Below, piece by piece: positions 1-42,884 of a DNA stretch of 64,000 bases. Each line of letters begins with the position of its first letter. Within the stretch, counting starts at the first letter, position 1. The translations under genes were made by a program, and so were the position numbers. The notes below the pieces were generated by a model. It did not search any database, was not told where the DNA came from, and saw only the letters and a program-made list of their open reading frames with translations. The stretch spans positions 7,775,960-7,839,959 of the forward strand of contig OX442424.1 in the NCBI GenBank assembly GCA_949361645.1, in the 5' to 3' direction. The DNA is from Spongilla lacustris (Eukaryota > Porifera > Demospongiae > Spongillida > Spongillidae).

Positions 1-104
1 AAGGCTACAGCTTATAGGTCATTACAACAGTGCTATATATATTATTATTGTAATTATTATTATACACATGTACATGTAATGTATAATATCGGTTTGTTAT
101 AATT

Positions 105-131
105 CCCCCCCCCCCCCCCCCCCCCCCCCCC
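105..131. repeat. C27 homopolymer in VPS13 intron
   Basis: An uninterrupted run of 27 C lies about 45 bp upstream of the first exon of the window, in front of its acceptor. Confidence 0.95.
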
Positions 132-176
132 TCCTTTCCCAAATCTATCTGAAGTTTATTTATATCCTTTCCACAG

Positions 177-30698
<30,522 letters not shown>

Positions 30699-31124
30699 TG
30701 TGCATCACCAGTCTATTATAGTAAGCATTGCATAGATTTCATGTATTAATGTTGAAAGACATTCCTGATCATGTATTGAAATGGCAAAGGAGGTGAAGTG
30801 TCTAAGGAGAGGCTTTGTTTTTAAGTGCAGAGCAATGTACCTTGATATTTATCACACATTCTGGCAGTAAGCATACACGCATCTTCTTAAATCAGAGTGT
30901 AGCTGGGGACGGTCACAAACCAACTATGGCTCACCAGTGGCATGCCCATGAAGTTTTTTTTTCTATGAAGGTAATTAGAATGAAGCATCCCCAGTCCCCA
31001 CAATGATAGATAACTATCTGCCAACACATCCTACACCTTACATAACATACATGTACAAGTAACCATCGCAATTCATCACCTTGCTAGTTCATTTCCAAAT
31101 AGATATAATTGTCAGAGCGCTTAA

Positions 31125-31330
31125 TTGCAGATGTGTGCAGCACAAAAAATTATTGTGGAAATTTCCGTGCTACTCCTTGAGGAGTTCAGTGACTCCATGG
31201 CCCACCTGCTCGCTGCCGCCTGCAAGATATCAGGGGCCTGGCTTGATGCTCTTCCCACACTCACTATTGACCTGCGATTTGATGATGGTTGCGCGCAGTT
31301 GTTCTTGCCACGGCATTGTATTTAATAAGT
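31125..31330 (+). pseudogene. Reverse-transcriptase fragment, decayed
   Basis: The + frame reads EEFSDSMAHLLAAACKISGA then WLDALPTLTIDLRFDD and ends at 31322. The block S...SGAWLDALP...L.LR.DD resembles the region after the palm domain in a class of retroelement RT proteins in marine invertebrates. Weak similarity may continue to about 31,590 (a DG....P...G block). No intact frame remains. The assignment rests on remembered family patterns and is moderate. Confidence 0.45.
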
Positions 31331-31774
31331 CACACACTATAGGCTTTAGCTTGCCTTCTATGTGGAACTGTGGTTGACTCAAAAGCAACTCATGGTCCCA
31401 GCTGTTGCCACGATCAGTCCTGGCCATGGTTAGTACCGTCACCGTATACGTACTAGCATTATCCAAAGAAAGCTCGGCACATATTAAGTGCTCCGATGGC
31501 GCTTCGATCTATTGTCCCATGGAGCAATGGCAAAGGTCTGCCACCTTTGCCCGGCCCTTCTTACCTCGCCAAAGCCTGGGTTTAGTATAGCTGTCAGCTG
31601 AGGAGAAGAGGTCCAGATGCAGCTAGCCCTCAACCACGGCCATGTGCATGGTAATGGCTCCTAGCATATATAGCTGCAATCCAGAAGACAAAAAACTTAT
31701 TCCATTACGTCTATTTTTTTTCTTTAAAAAAAAAATTGAATGTAATTATCAATACAATTATAAAAATAAAAATT

Positions 31775-31856
31775 TGGCAGCGGTGGGATTTGAACCCACG
31801 CCATCGAAATGACTGGTGCCTAAAACCAGCGCCTTAGACCACTCGGCCACGCTACC
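31775..31856 (-). tRNA. tRNA-Leu(UAG): tRNA-Leu (anticodon UAG)
   Basis: On the - strand an 82-nt gene begins GGTAGCGTGGCCGAGTGGTC. The acceptor stem GGTAGCG/CGCTGCC pairs (one G-T), and the anticodon stem CTGGT/ACCAG holds the loop TTTAGGC, giving anticodon TAG. There is a long class-II variable arm, a T arm with GGTTCAAATCC (B box), and discriminator A. There is no intron. T runs just downstream on the - strand fit a Pol III terminator. It is identical over 82 nt to the gene at 53855-53936. Confidence 0.96.
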
Positions 31857-32105
31857 TCTGGTACATTTGTTATAACTTTGCCCTACCGTACAATAACGAT
31901 CTGTTATCTCTATACACATACTCGACCATCATGAATAACATTATGCCCTTATGAAACGTTTAGAATGTGACGCTCGTGGATACAGCTTTACCGCTTTATG
32001 GGTGAACGGTGTAACAGGGAGGCCAGAGGCAGGGAAAGGTAAAGCGCGCCCAATTCTGCGGGTGTAGAAAATTATTAACAACTGGAGTAACATCGAAATA
32101 TCTAT

Positions 32106-32398
32106 GAACAAGATATAAAAAACATTCTCTTTGAGAAAGTTGGTGGTATATAGGATTTGAAGGCAATGGTGGTGTAAAAAGGAAGGGAACAAGGGAGCAA
32201 CGATGATACGAATTTTTTTTAACAGTCCTATATTTATCACTTTTGTAGTACGTACATTTTACGTTGCTAAATATAGGACTGTTAAAAAAAATTCGTATCA
32301 TCGTTGCTCCCTTGTTCCCTTCCTTTTTACACCACCATTGCCTTCAAATCCTATATACCACCAACTTTCTCAAAGAGAATGTTTTTTATATCTTGTTC
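32106..32398. mobile_element. 293-bp foldback with 131-bp arms
   Basis: The arms 32106-32236 and 32268-32398 are almost perfect reverse complements around a 31-nt spacer. They start GAACAAGATATAAAAAACAT and meet at AACAGTCCTATATTTA. Such long, recent arms suggest a MITE or foldback. The short mirrored frames have no coding meaning. Confidence 0.93.
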
Positions 32399-33065
32399 CC
32401 TTCATTTTTTTTTTTTACATTGGGTTGCCTTAATATATCCAGGCACCAGTATGACATTTATGTAACTCAGAAGTGGCTTGTTTCTGTGAGGGACCATTAG
32501 TGATAGAGTGAAAAGGATCAGTACCAGCTGTGCAGAAGTACCCACCAAAATGCTATGCATACCCATGTCCAGCTGTAGCAACACTGAACATGTCACTGCC
32601 TAGCAACATCATGTTTCATGGTTTGTTTCTGACTATAAGGAAGCACATACATATACACTCCTGGGGTGAACTTCTTTGAGATTTGATTCAATTGCCAATG
32701 AGGATAGGTCCCCCATATATGCCTGCTTCTCAGACGTATATGTATTATCCACTCAAGGTGGAGGGTATCATGAGGCCCAACCTCACTCATTGTCGCCTAT
32801 TTTAGGCAAATGAATCTGCTTGGACAATCAGCTGACAATATTGCTAGTAGTCAGGCTTATGTACAACACAACACCAGATATGAGTTGGACGCTAATGTTT
32901 ATTATCAAGTCTATTGCATTGCACTTATGTCACACATTTGAATAGTGGGCAATGATGGCTGTACTGTGACAGCTCTGCACCACATGTGTATTGACTGTGT
33001 TGAAGCAATGACTGATTAATACAAAAGGCACCAACCTCACTCTGCACCAGACCTTGCCAAGCAAA

Positions 33066-35187
33066 TCACACTGAAATGCACACTACCTTACTCTTTGTGG
33101 GAACCCCATTCAAAATTATGAACAACTGAGGGTCAGGCAAAGCCACCAAGTCAGTTTCACCAATGCTGACCTCAGATAAGGTTTCCCATGTTTTGTTCAG
33201 AGGGAGTGGTAGAAAAAACATGCAACCTTTACAGGCCTGCAGTGCGTTATATGCCGGTACTTTTCCGGAATATGTACCCAATCGCACAATAGTTTGAAAT
33301 GCCTTTGCCCTCTGAATTAACTGTTTACTGAGAGCATCAAGCTTTGACAGCTCATCGGGTACAGGTTCAGTGACCAGACCATTAAGAACACATCGCGCAG
33401 GCATGGTATTCTTATTTAGAAATGGTCGGCAATGCTTACAAATGTATAGTTTTTCAGAACAACCACTTTGTAAGATGTGAGCTTTCAATGCCAACCATAT
33501 ACTAGTTTTGTACTTGCCAAGGTTACTAAATTCAACACAAGAAACTTGCTTGCGCTGACATAACCGTTCACAGCTGCAACATGCAAACTCTGGATCATCA
33601 CAAAACTTAGATCGCAACTCAGCAATGAGATCGGCATTGGTAACTAACAGGTGCCTTTTGATACAGCCTAGACCAGGTGATGAATGGTCATCACTGACTA
33701 CAGCATGCTGGACCCCTTCATCACTGAACAAATGTGACAAGTTGTCTGTCAAGCCAAGTAAGTCTAATAGTTCTTCAACACTTTCACTACAAAGCGCTGC
33801 ATCAATAGCTTTAACAGCCAGATGATCTTTGCGGGCAGAATAAAGTGGCCAGATAAGCCCCCGTAAGACTGGGTAGTGAGGTGCAGCTGCCCTTATCACT
33901 CTCAGTGGACTGGAGCAGGTTGGAAATTCACAACAAATAGGGTGACCTTGCCATTCACTATAGTGCAAGTCTGATTGCAAAGTGCTATCATGATAGACAC
34001 AACTACACCCTGAATCTAGACTGTCCAGTCCAGCCCGAACATCATCTATGCATTTTTGAAATAGAAACTTGGTTTCCAGCACTACTTCTATTTCACCACC
34101 AGTGAGCATTCGACACTCACTTGTGCATTTCCATTTCAGTGGGCGCACACTATCCTGGCCACCTCTGTTCTCTATTTCCTCTGCCACAACACACCTACCA
34201 TTGAGGTCTACTGGTATAGGCCCATGCTGTTTTGTGTGATTGTAAGAGGTATCATAGAAATAGGGTTCTGAGACAGCACTGTGATGCCTTATCCCAGCTA
34301 GAATATCATTTTCTGTTAATTTTATTGCATTAATGGCACGAACATCTTTTAACAATCCCCCTGCTTTTGTTCTTCGAATGTTCAGTGCCTTAGCAAGTAA
34401 TGCATCTGTACTAACTTTGCTAACAGCAGCATGTGCAGATCTAGTGGTAACCTTTTGTGCTAACCATGGATGGGTCTGGCAAAAGGCATCATTTAACTCA
34501 TCTAGCAATGTCCTATTGCTTAGAATAGCCTTTTCAAGGCCACCCTTATACTCCATTAGAACACTATCATTGGGTTCATACAGGCAGTAGCTAATATGAT
34601 TAAGGAGATGGAAGCATGCATTATTTGTGTGTACTATACTAGAGGTGACACTTGAACTGTATTGCAAAACATAATAAACAGTGCAACTAATATCAATAAT
34701 GTGTAGCAACACCCGTTATGCAACATGACAAAATCCAGCTGTACATGTCATCACCTAGCAACACAATGTATAAAGCACTTTTCCAGCTGCTCTAGTCTAA
34801 AAGAAGCGCGCCAAACCATAATATTCCATGCACAACTCACCTTTGGGCCTCACGCTTACGCTTCTGGTATTGCGCCCTTTTCGCTAAACATGCAGCAGAA
34901 GGGTTTATCCAATATTGTATCCTTTTGGAATCCCGATTGGTCTCTTGCTGCTTTTGCCTCTTTGAAGCTCGTAACTCGTCAGAATTCTGCTCATCACTTT
35001 TGGAATCCCGATTGGTCTCTTGCTGCTTTTGCCTCTTAGAAGCTCGTAACTCGTCAGAATTCTGCTCATCACAGCATACACTCTTAGAAGCATTGTACCG
35101 AACCCGGGAGGTCTCTAATTCACCGTTTCGGTTTTGAATGTATTCCTCTCTACGTTTCGCTCTTCTCTGTCGTTCCCGTGAAGGCAT
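33066..35187 (-). CDS. DUF6570 / Helitron-type protein, 5' part, two exons
   Basis: Exon 1 is 35187-34841, starting at ATG 35187 and ending CAAAG|GTGAGT. Exon 2 runs from 34656 (after ATACAG) to the stop at 33066, and the phase fits (2 + 1). The protein starts MPSRERQRRAKRREEY, a basic N-terminus typical of these proteins, and carries a 25-residue tandem duplication (75-bp units at 34922-35071). Exon 2 has cysteine pairs (CCSCERLC, YICKHCRPFL), then MPARCVLNGL and PVPDELSKLDALSKQLIQRA, the DUF6570 block, and later LPDPQLFIILNGVPTKSKVV. In Helitrons this region is followed by the Rep/helicase part, which is not seen below 33066. The gene is therefore truncated or a domesticated fragment. An AAG|GTAGTG near the end could be a donor to an unseen exon. 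Confidence 0.72.
34922..35071 (-). repeat. 75-bp direct duplication inside the DUF6570 gene exon 1
   Basis: Two abutting 75-bp copies (34922-34996, 34997-35071) are almost identical and duplicate 25 codons in frame, including DELRASKRQKQQETNRDSK. Confidence 0.95.
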
Positions 35188-35751
35188 TTTGACAACGCTA
35201 AACAACAAACAATTATGGTACCATAAGTTTCTAATTATACGTATAGGTATTGTCATGGGAACGCTTGTGTTAAGTACTCAATATGGCGTAATTATTGCTT
35301 TGTACCAAAGCTGTATATCTGACACCAATGGGCAGTCGGTAGAATTTTTCTACGATTTTTGGTGTAACTGGCGCTCTCTAAAACCGTTCCTACCTCGAGT
35401 TATACTCACCCAGGAAAAACTGTCGGAGGAGAAATTTGGGACTGGGAACGAGAACTACGAGCTTTTTTGTTCTCTTAAAGTAAACGGTCTGGCGACTTGA
35501 ACAAAACATGAAAATGATCGTCTTTCCATTGTGGATCGATAGCGATAAAGAGCTACACTATCCGTTTCTCGGTTCGTGAGTTATACGCGGATCGCGTTTT
35601 TTTAATGATTTCATGATACGGCACAAATCCTATGTGAGAGTTACTTCCGTAACTCTCGATAATTGATATCCACCTAAACTACATTTGTACACCAATGCCC
35701 AGAGGAACATTAAATAGAAGCTCCCAGCGTATGTGCAAGACCTTAAAATGT

Positions 35752-35880
<129 letters not shown>

Positions 35881-36409
35881 CATGCATGAACGTCTGCGAA
35901 TGTACGCACATTTTGTATGGCAATACTTACCTGGCAGTGCTCACTCCATTCCACATAATGTGTACACAACGTGGGGGTCTTATTGGCCTTCACTTGCTAC
36001 CACCAACGCGCAAACCACAGAAATTATGTAAGAGTTTAGCCGCCATTAATATTATCAGCAATTATCTGGAATAGCTAATCATCGTTAGTTTTATGGGAGG
36101 AGGGTAGTCGTCGTTAGTTCTAAAGTACTTTGCCTATTTCATAAAACAAGTATACGCCCTCGATATATATAACATGTATTATATCATAGGAACTATACAT
36201 GTGTATTTTATTTTAGGGATGGATGGAAACGCCCATCTCCACATCAATGTAAAAAGCCTCGAGAACCGTAGCTCTCCAAACACACCCACCCCTGCAGATA
36301 CACAGAAATGTACGTAGTAGGCGGCGTGATAAGCCATGCTCAAAAGTGATTTCATGACACGAGTATTAATTACGGCATTAAACAAACCATTTACAACTGA
36401 AACTGAGTA

Positions 36410-36886
36410 TTATTTAAGAGCACCGAGTTCACTATTCAATTCTACCTCTATTCGTCCATAATCAATGTGAAGCACAGCATGTGACTTTGTCAAAAAGTCA
36501 GCACCCAAGACGTTCAGTCCGCTAAAGTGGCACGATTTCTCAGGTGTCTGGTGCACTGCGAGGGTTACTCCGTTAATGGCCGCTTTGAACAATTCAATTT
36601 GGTCTTCCACCCGGCAACCGGCACCACAGATTGTATCTGCTGCGGAACTAGACATGAATGTTGTCGGAGCACCTGCGTCCACTATAAAGTGCACGTTCCG
36701 CGCTTCGCTCGTTCTTCCTTCGGATGTGGCCATCTTGACTGGCAGAGACACCAAAATTCTGCCCGCTCCAAATATGCACCCTTTCGCCGGCCATCTTGAC
36801 GAACAGTCTGCTTTGGAAAGGTACTTCACGCCCAACGCCAACGATACGCCGTTATACAAGTCGTCTTCTTTCAAATCTAACAGCAT
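36410..36886 (-). CDS. Retropepsin-like protein or exon, copy A
   Basis: The frame reads GCIFGAGRILVSLPVKMATS, then HFIVDAGAPTTFMSS and, 50 residues on, LNVLGADFLTKSHAVLHIDYG. The pair (V)D-x-GAPTTF and N(V)LG.DFL is the retropepsin fold signature, with the active-site triplet reading DAG instead of the usual DTG or DSG. The frame is open upstream of the first ATG to about 36,950, and a TTTTCCAG lies there, so this may be an internal or last exon. Stand-alone frames like this are known both from retroelements and as host genes. No RT or integrase is adjacent. Copy B is almost identical. Which of the two it is remains undecided. Confidence 0.6.
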   Translation of the reverse strand: MLLDLKEDDLYNGVSLALGVKYLSKADCSSRWPAKGCIFGAGRILVSLPVKMATSEGRTSEARNVHFIVDAGAPTTFMSSSAADTICGAGCRVEDQIELFKAAINGVTLAVHQTPEKSCHFSGLNVLGADFLTKSHAVLHIDYGRIEVELNSELGALK

Positions 36887-37739
36887 AACGTCGTACGCTT
36901 TGGGAGGTGAGAAGTACCTCGGCTCAACGATGCAACTGCAGCAGCATTTGCTGGAAAATGGTCGGAAATTAAAATCGGTATAGTGCGCAGCCGTTAGAAC
37001 AACTTACTGCGTAAGAACCTCGCAAACGACGTCCTACAATGGTTCGGAGGAAAGAATCATCCTTTCAAATTCAAATGCACACATCATATACTCTGTACAC
37101 AGCCTCACGTACGTCTGTTCGTTGCATGCCGTTACTGTTCCAAAGCACCCGTTGAGTGACACAGAAGTGACAAAACGAGATAGTTCCTGCTTTTACGTAC
37201 ACTCAAGCACGTGCGTGTGTGCGCACGCATACGCAGTTATTTGGTTGCTAATCAACACATTTCACATACTGACGTCATCAAAGAATCGCCATACGTCAGG
37301 GCGATAATCTTGCATTTTGAATATGACCTTGCAAGATACAAACAAACAAAAACGACATGGAAATTTTCGACCAAGCACGCTGGCACACATCACTTCGTTT
37401 CAGACACGTGAAATTACAACTGGCCATGGTATTATTATTATGACGTCATTAAACCAATGAGTGTAGCCGTCTCATTATTAAAAGCCGACGACTTTTTAGC
37501 GGTTGCGATTACGAAACCACACTGCGTAGTGATGGAAGCGTGCCGACGAGACTGTCTTTTATATCATTATAGCAGTGACGAAGAGGGATGCCCCTATTTT
37601 AACTTCGAGCCAGTGCGTGACACGACAATGACAAGCGAATCACTTTCAGCAGAATAACTAAAGGCGTTTGTATTGGGGTAATGAGAGGGCTGCAGTCGTG
37701 GAAAGGCAGACACATAAATTTAAAAACAAAACAAAACTT

Positions 37740-37849
<110 letters not shown>

Positions 37850-37879
37850 TCTGAAGTTAGACTGACGTTAAACCGGGGA

Positions 37880-38360
37880 GAAGGAAAGGAGGGAGGGAGG
37901 GAGGAGTTAAAGGAAGGAGGAGGTAAGGGAAGGAGCACATAATGGAAGGAGAAGGTAAACATCTTGCTTGAGCTTGTGAGGGCACACATGGGGTGCGCTG
38001 GTGAGGGAGTTTGTCTCTGCCATGGGAGCAGTCCTGGCAGGAAGTGTGGACCATGTGACAATGTTTGTGTTCAGCTCCTGGGACAGGGACAGAATGAGGG
38101 GTACAGGGAGGAATAGAGGGAGGGGTAGAGGGAGGGGCAAAGGGAGGGGTAGAGGGAGGGGTAGAGGGAGGGGACAGAGGGAGGGTAGAGGGAGGGACAG
38201 AGGTAGGGGTAGAGGCTAGTGGGACAGAGGAAGGGGCAGAGAGAGGGGTAGTGGAAGGGATGGAGGGAGGGGTAGAGGGAGGGGTAGAGCGAGGGTAGTG
38301 GGAGGGACAGAGGGAGGGGTAGTGGGAGGGAGAGAGGGTGGAGTCGTGGGAGGGTAGTGG
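37880..38360. repeat. Purine-rich GAGGGAGGGGTA minisatellite
   Basis: Irregular 10-14-bp units of AGGGAGGGGTAGA from about 38,090, preceded by GGAGG-rich sequence. All frames through it are artefacts. Confidence 0.9.
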
Positions 38361-38385
38361 GAGGGGTAAGGAGAGCAGAATATAA

Positions 38386-38464
38386 GCGTCTGCCAGTCAG
38401 GATGGCCACAAAGGAAGGACGAATGAGCGAAGCGCGGAACGTGCACTTTATAGTGGACACCTGC
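38386..38464 (+). pseudogene. Inverted fragment of the retropepsin-like frame
   Basis: About 80 bp encode LPVRMATKEGRMSEARNVHF then IVD on the + strand, opposite to copies A and B. The fragment stops abruptly at the active-site aspartate, where an ACACCACACATGCAC array begins. It is a rearrangement relic. Confidence 0.8.
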
Positions 38465-38620
38465 ACACCACACATATGCACACCACACATATGCACACCA
38501 CACATATGCACACCACACAAATGCACACCACACACATGCACACCACACATGCACACTACTCACATGCACACCACACACATGCACACCACACACCACACAC
38601 ATGCACACCACACTAGCGTA
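38460..38620. repeat. ACACCACACATATGC / CACATGCACACC array
   Basis: About 13-15-bp units of CACCACACACATGCA, continuing directly from the retropepsin fragment. It ends in CTAGCGTATGCTCTACC, the same boundary as at 44,141. Confidence 0.93.
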
Positions 38621-38624
38621 TGCT

Positions 38625-39710
38625 CTACCTCTCTCACACATTGCTCCAAACCAATTGTAAATCAGGTCAGAGGAACATTAAATACATGTAGAAGCTCCCA
38701 GCGTATGTGCAAGACCTTAAAATGTCCACTTTTGTGGACAACAGAGAATGAAAACACACCATATCTCACTCTCACTACACAAATCACCAAAAAACATACA
38801 GTTTATGGTTATCCCACACCCAATGACTATACATTGATGCCAGCGTCACTTGATGCACGCCATGACTAGAACACAAAATAGAAACACAAAGGACAGGGCT
38901 GGCCTGTACTCTTAAAGACAGCTAATGGCAGCTCTCCACAGAAGCTTTCACGTAGCCATCCTTGGCTGACTCAGACATGCCTCTTAAAGCACACCTGCCT
39001 CTTAAAGCACACCTGCATTAGCAGCAGCAGTAGCACCTCCCGCCCGCAAACTATGCATACCGAATAACTCTGGGTCCCTACCCAACTGGGCAATCTTTGC
39101 CAGCAAAAGCTCTCTAAGCCTGGTATAGCTCAACCCTCCAGTCCTGTGTAAAGTTTCACCTGTCTTACTGTGAACAATTTCCCTGACGACTTTATCATGT
39201 GAACCACAACAAAGATTGGGTTACCCAAACGGAAGTAACGCTTCATCATTGCCACTGGGCAAGTACTTAACCCAGCCGTCCTTGCAACAACTAATCATGC
39301 CCCATCCCTGAACTCATCAGTCTTACCGGATTTAACATGCAAGACCAGCCTTTCCGCATTAAACTCTACATCGATCAGCACATTCCTAATTTACCAACTC
39401 CTCACAACGCAGAAAACCAGCAAGTGCCAACAGACACACAGCTAGCAACCTGACCTCCGACAAGGATGGCTCAGGTCCTGCCGTGTCCACCATGGCCCTT
39501 ATAGCATGTAAGCCGTCACCGGCTCCTTATGCACCTTCGGCTGCACCAACATGCGCCTAAACCCAGCCACCACTCACAGGCTGCAATCCTGCTGTCTGGT
39601 ACAGCCAGGACAGTACATTCACTGTCTCCTCAATGGCTGACTTAGACTCAAAATACTCACGTACCGTACGGTACCTACAGGGGCAGATGGAGGGGTAGAG
39701 AGAGGGGTGA
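38625..39710. other. Duplicated boundary module, then sequence without a recognised gene
   Basis: The first ~150 bp (CTCTCACACATTGCTCCAAA, then AGCGTATGTGCAAGACCTTA and AATGAAAACACACCATATCT) recur at 44,150-44,300 and partly at 39,940-40,020. From about 38,880 to 39,700 I see no supported gene. The sequence has stop codons in every frame. Confidence 0.6.
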
Positions 39711-39994
39711 TGTGGAGGGGACACAGTGGCTTTTGGAATGGGTGTTTTTCCCATTCTGCTATGGGGTGCCTCCTACCAAGAGAGGTGGAAAGTCAAAGCA
39801 AAGTACTATAACCTCACACCACACACACATGCACACCACATACCACACACATCACACCACATACCACCAAACACCATACACATGCACACCACAAACCACA
39901 CACATCACACCACACACATGCACACCACACACATGCTACCTCTCTCACACATTGCTCCAAACCAATTATAAATCAGGTCAGTAGTACATTAAAT

Positions 39995-40081
39995 AGAAGC
40001 GCCCAGCGTATGTGCAAGACCTTAAAATGTGTGTGTGTGTGCGTGTGTGTGTGCGCGTGTGTGTGTGAGTGCGTCTCTGTA

Positions 40082-40122
<41 letters not shown>

Positions 40123-41875
40123 GTGCATGCATGAACGTCTGCGAATGTGCGCACATTTTGTATGGCAATACTTACCTGGCAGTGCTCACTCCATTCCACA
40201 TAACGTGTACACTACGTGGGGGTCTTATTGGCCTTCACTTGCTACCACCAACGCGCAAACCACGGAAATTATGAAAGAGTTTAGCCGCAATTAATATTAT
40301 CAGCAATTATCTATAGCTAATCATCGTTAGTTTTATGGTAGGAGAGTAGTCGTCGTTAGTTCTAAAGTACTTTGCCTATTTCATAAAACAAGTATACGCC
40401 CTCGATATATATAACATGTCATAGGAACTATACATGTGCATTTTATTTTAGGGATGGATGGAAACGCCCATCACCACATCAATGTAAAAAAAGTGAACAT
40501 CTCTCTTTCCCAAAGAGCCACGAACCCATATATTGGCGCTTAAGCCGTAGCTCTCCAAACACACCCACCCCACTGATCCCAGCCCTGCAGATACACAGAA
40601 ATGTACGTAGTAGGCGGCGTGATAAGCCATGCTCAAAAGTGATTTCATCACACGAGTATTAATTACGGCACACATGCATTAAACAAACCATTTACAACTG
40701 AAACTGAGTATTAAGAGCACCGAGTTCACTATTCAATTCTACCTCTATTCGTCCATAATCAATGCGAAGCACAGCGTGTGACTTTGTCAAAAAGTCAGCA
40801 CCCAAGACGTTCAGTCCGCTAAAGTGGCACGATTTCTCAGGTGTCTGGTGCACTGCGAGGGTTACTCCGTTAATGGCCGCTTTGAACAATTCAATTTGGT
40901 CTTCCACCCGGCAACCGGCACCACAGATTGTATCTGCTGCGGAACTAGACATGAATGTTGTCGGAGCACCTGCGTCCACTATAAAGTGCACGTTCCGCGC
41001 TTCGCTCGTTCTTCCTTCGGATGTGGCCATCTTGACTGGCAGAGACACCAAAATTCTGCCCGCTCCAAATATGCACCCTTTCGCCGGCCATCTTGACGAA
41101 CAGTCTGCTTTGGAAAGGTACTTCACGCCCAACGCCAACGATACGCCGTTATACAAGTCGTCTTCTTTCAAATCTAACAGCATAACGTCGTACGCTTTGG
41201 GAGGTGAGAAGTACCTCGGCTCAACGATGCAACTGCAGCAGCATTTGCTGGAAAATGGTCGGAAATTAAAATCGGTATAGTGCGCAGCCGTTAGAACAAC
41301 TTACGGCGTAAGAACCTCGCAAACCACGTCCTACAATGGTTCGGAGGAAAGAATCATCCTTTCAAATTCAAATGCACACATCATATACTCTGTACACAGC
41401 CTCACGTACGTCTGTTCGTTGCATGCCGTTACTGTTCCAAAGCACTCGTTGAGTGACACAGAAGTGACAAAACGAGATAGTTGCCGCTTTTACGTACACT
41501 CAAGCACGTGCGTGTGTGCGCACGCATACGCAGTTGTTTGGCTGCTAATCAACACATTTCACATACTGACGTCATCAAAGAATCGCCATACGTCAGGGCG
41601 ATATGACCTTGCAAGATGCAAACAAACAAAAACGACATGGAAATTTTCACTGCAGTGCGACCAAGCACGCTGGCACACATCACTTCGTTTCAGACACGTG
41701 ATTAGCCATGGTATTATTTTGACGTCATTAAACCAATGAGTGTAGCCGTCTCATTATTAAAAGCCGACGACTTTTTAGCGGTTGCGATTACGAAACCACA
41801 CTGTGTAGTGATGGGAGCGTGCCGACGAGACTGTCTTTTATATCACTATAGCAGTGACGAAGAGGGATGCGGGAT
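39995..41875. repeat. Segmental duplication copy B
   Basis: Near-identical to copy A (35,715-37,640). It differs by a 65-bp insertion near 40,490-40,550, small indels and a few substitutions. Its right end GAAGAGGGATGC is followed by GGGATGCCCCTATTT, as in copy A, before the two diverge. Confidence 0.92.
40692..41183 (-). CDS. Retropepsin-like protein or exon, copy B
   Basis: Residue for residue almost the same as copy A across the HFIVDAGAPTTFMSS and LNVLGADFLTKSHAVLRIDYG blocks (His to Arg in the latter). The stop lies a few codons later (...SELGALNTQFQL), because a 3' indel removes the copy A stop. Intact frames in two copies with so few changes mean either recent duplication or selection. 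It has the same DAG active-site triplet and the same open upstream frame. Confidence 0.6.
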   Translation of the reverse strand: MLLDLKEDDLYNGVSLALGVKYLSKADCSSRWPAKGCIFGAGRILVSLPVKMATSEGRTSEARNVHFIVDAGAPTTFMSSSAADTICGAGCRVEDQIELFKAAINGVTLAVHQTPEKSCHFSGLNVLGADFLTKSHAVLRIDYGRIEVELNSELGALNTQFQL

Positions 41876-42084
41876 GCCCCTATTTGGGTTGGGAAGGGAA
41901 GGGAAGGGAAGGGAAGGGAAAAACATACAATCATACATGTACATATACATGCACATATAGTATTGTTCTACCAATGGTCTTGGTGGAGGGGACACAGTAG
42001 CTATTGGAATGGGTGCTTTTCCCATTCTGCTATGGGTGCCTCCTATCACGAGAGGTGGAAAGTCAAAGCAAAGTACTATAACCT

Positions 42085-42882
42085 CACACCACACACACAC
42101 ATGCACACCACATACCACACACATCACACACATGCACACCACACACATGCACACATGCACATCACACACATGCACACCACACACATGCACACCACAAACA
42201 TGCACACCACACACATGCACTACACACCACACACATGCACACCACACACATGCACACCACACACATTCACACCACACACATGCACACCACAAACATGCAC
42301 ACCACACACATGCACCACACACATTCACACTACTCACATGCACACCACACACATGCACACCACACACATGCATACCACACACATGCACACCACACACCAC
42401 ACACGTGCACACTACTCACATGCACACCACACACATGCACAACACACACGCACACTGTGAGTATACTCACATGCACACCACACACATGCACACCACACAC
42501 ATGCACACCACACACATGCACACCACACACATGCATACCACACACATGCACAATACACACATGCACACCACACACATTCACACCACACACATGCACACCA
42601 CAAACATGCACACCACTCACATGCACCACACACATTCACACTACTCACATGGACACCACACACATGCACACCACACACATGCACACCACACACATGCACA
42701 CCACACACCACACACGTGCACACTACTCACATGCACACCACACACATGCACAACACACACGCACACTGTGAGTATACTCACATGCACACCACACACATGC
42801 ACACCACACACATGCACACCACACACATGCACACCACACACATGCATACCACACACATGCACAATACACACATTCACACCAC
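42085..42882. repeat. ACACATGCACACC minisatellite, left block
   Basis: 12-13-bp units, mainly CACATGCACACCA, with variants (CACATTCACACCA, AAACATGCACACC). A larger repeated block contains the marker GCACACTGTGAGTATACTCA (about 42,451 and 42,761). It begins after the module TATGGGTGCCTCCTATCACG, shared with 39,760. Confidence 0.95.
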
Positions 42883-42884
42883 AA

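Noticed and set aside
31996..32433. Mirrored 76-101-codon frames
   Set aside because: By-products of the 131-bp inverted repeat.
35919..36080. ATACTTACCTGGCAG on the + strand, identical to the 5' end of U1 snRNA (also near 40,169 and 44,928)
   Set aside because: The match stops after 15 nt, with no U1 stem-loops and no Sm site. It is better explained as the complement of a perfect 5' splice site on the - strand.
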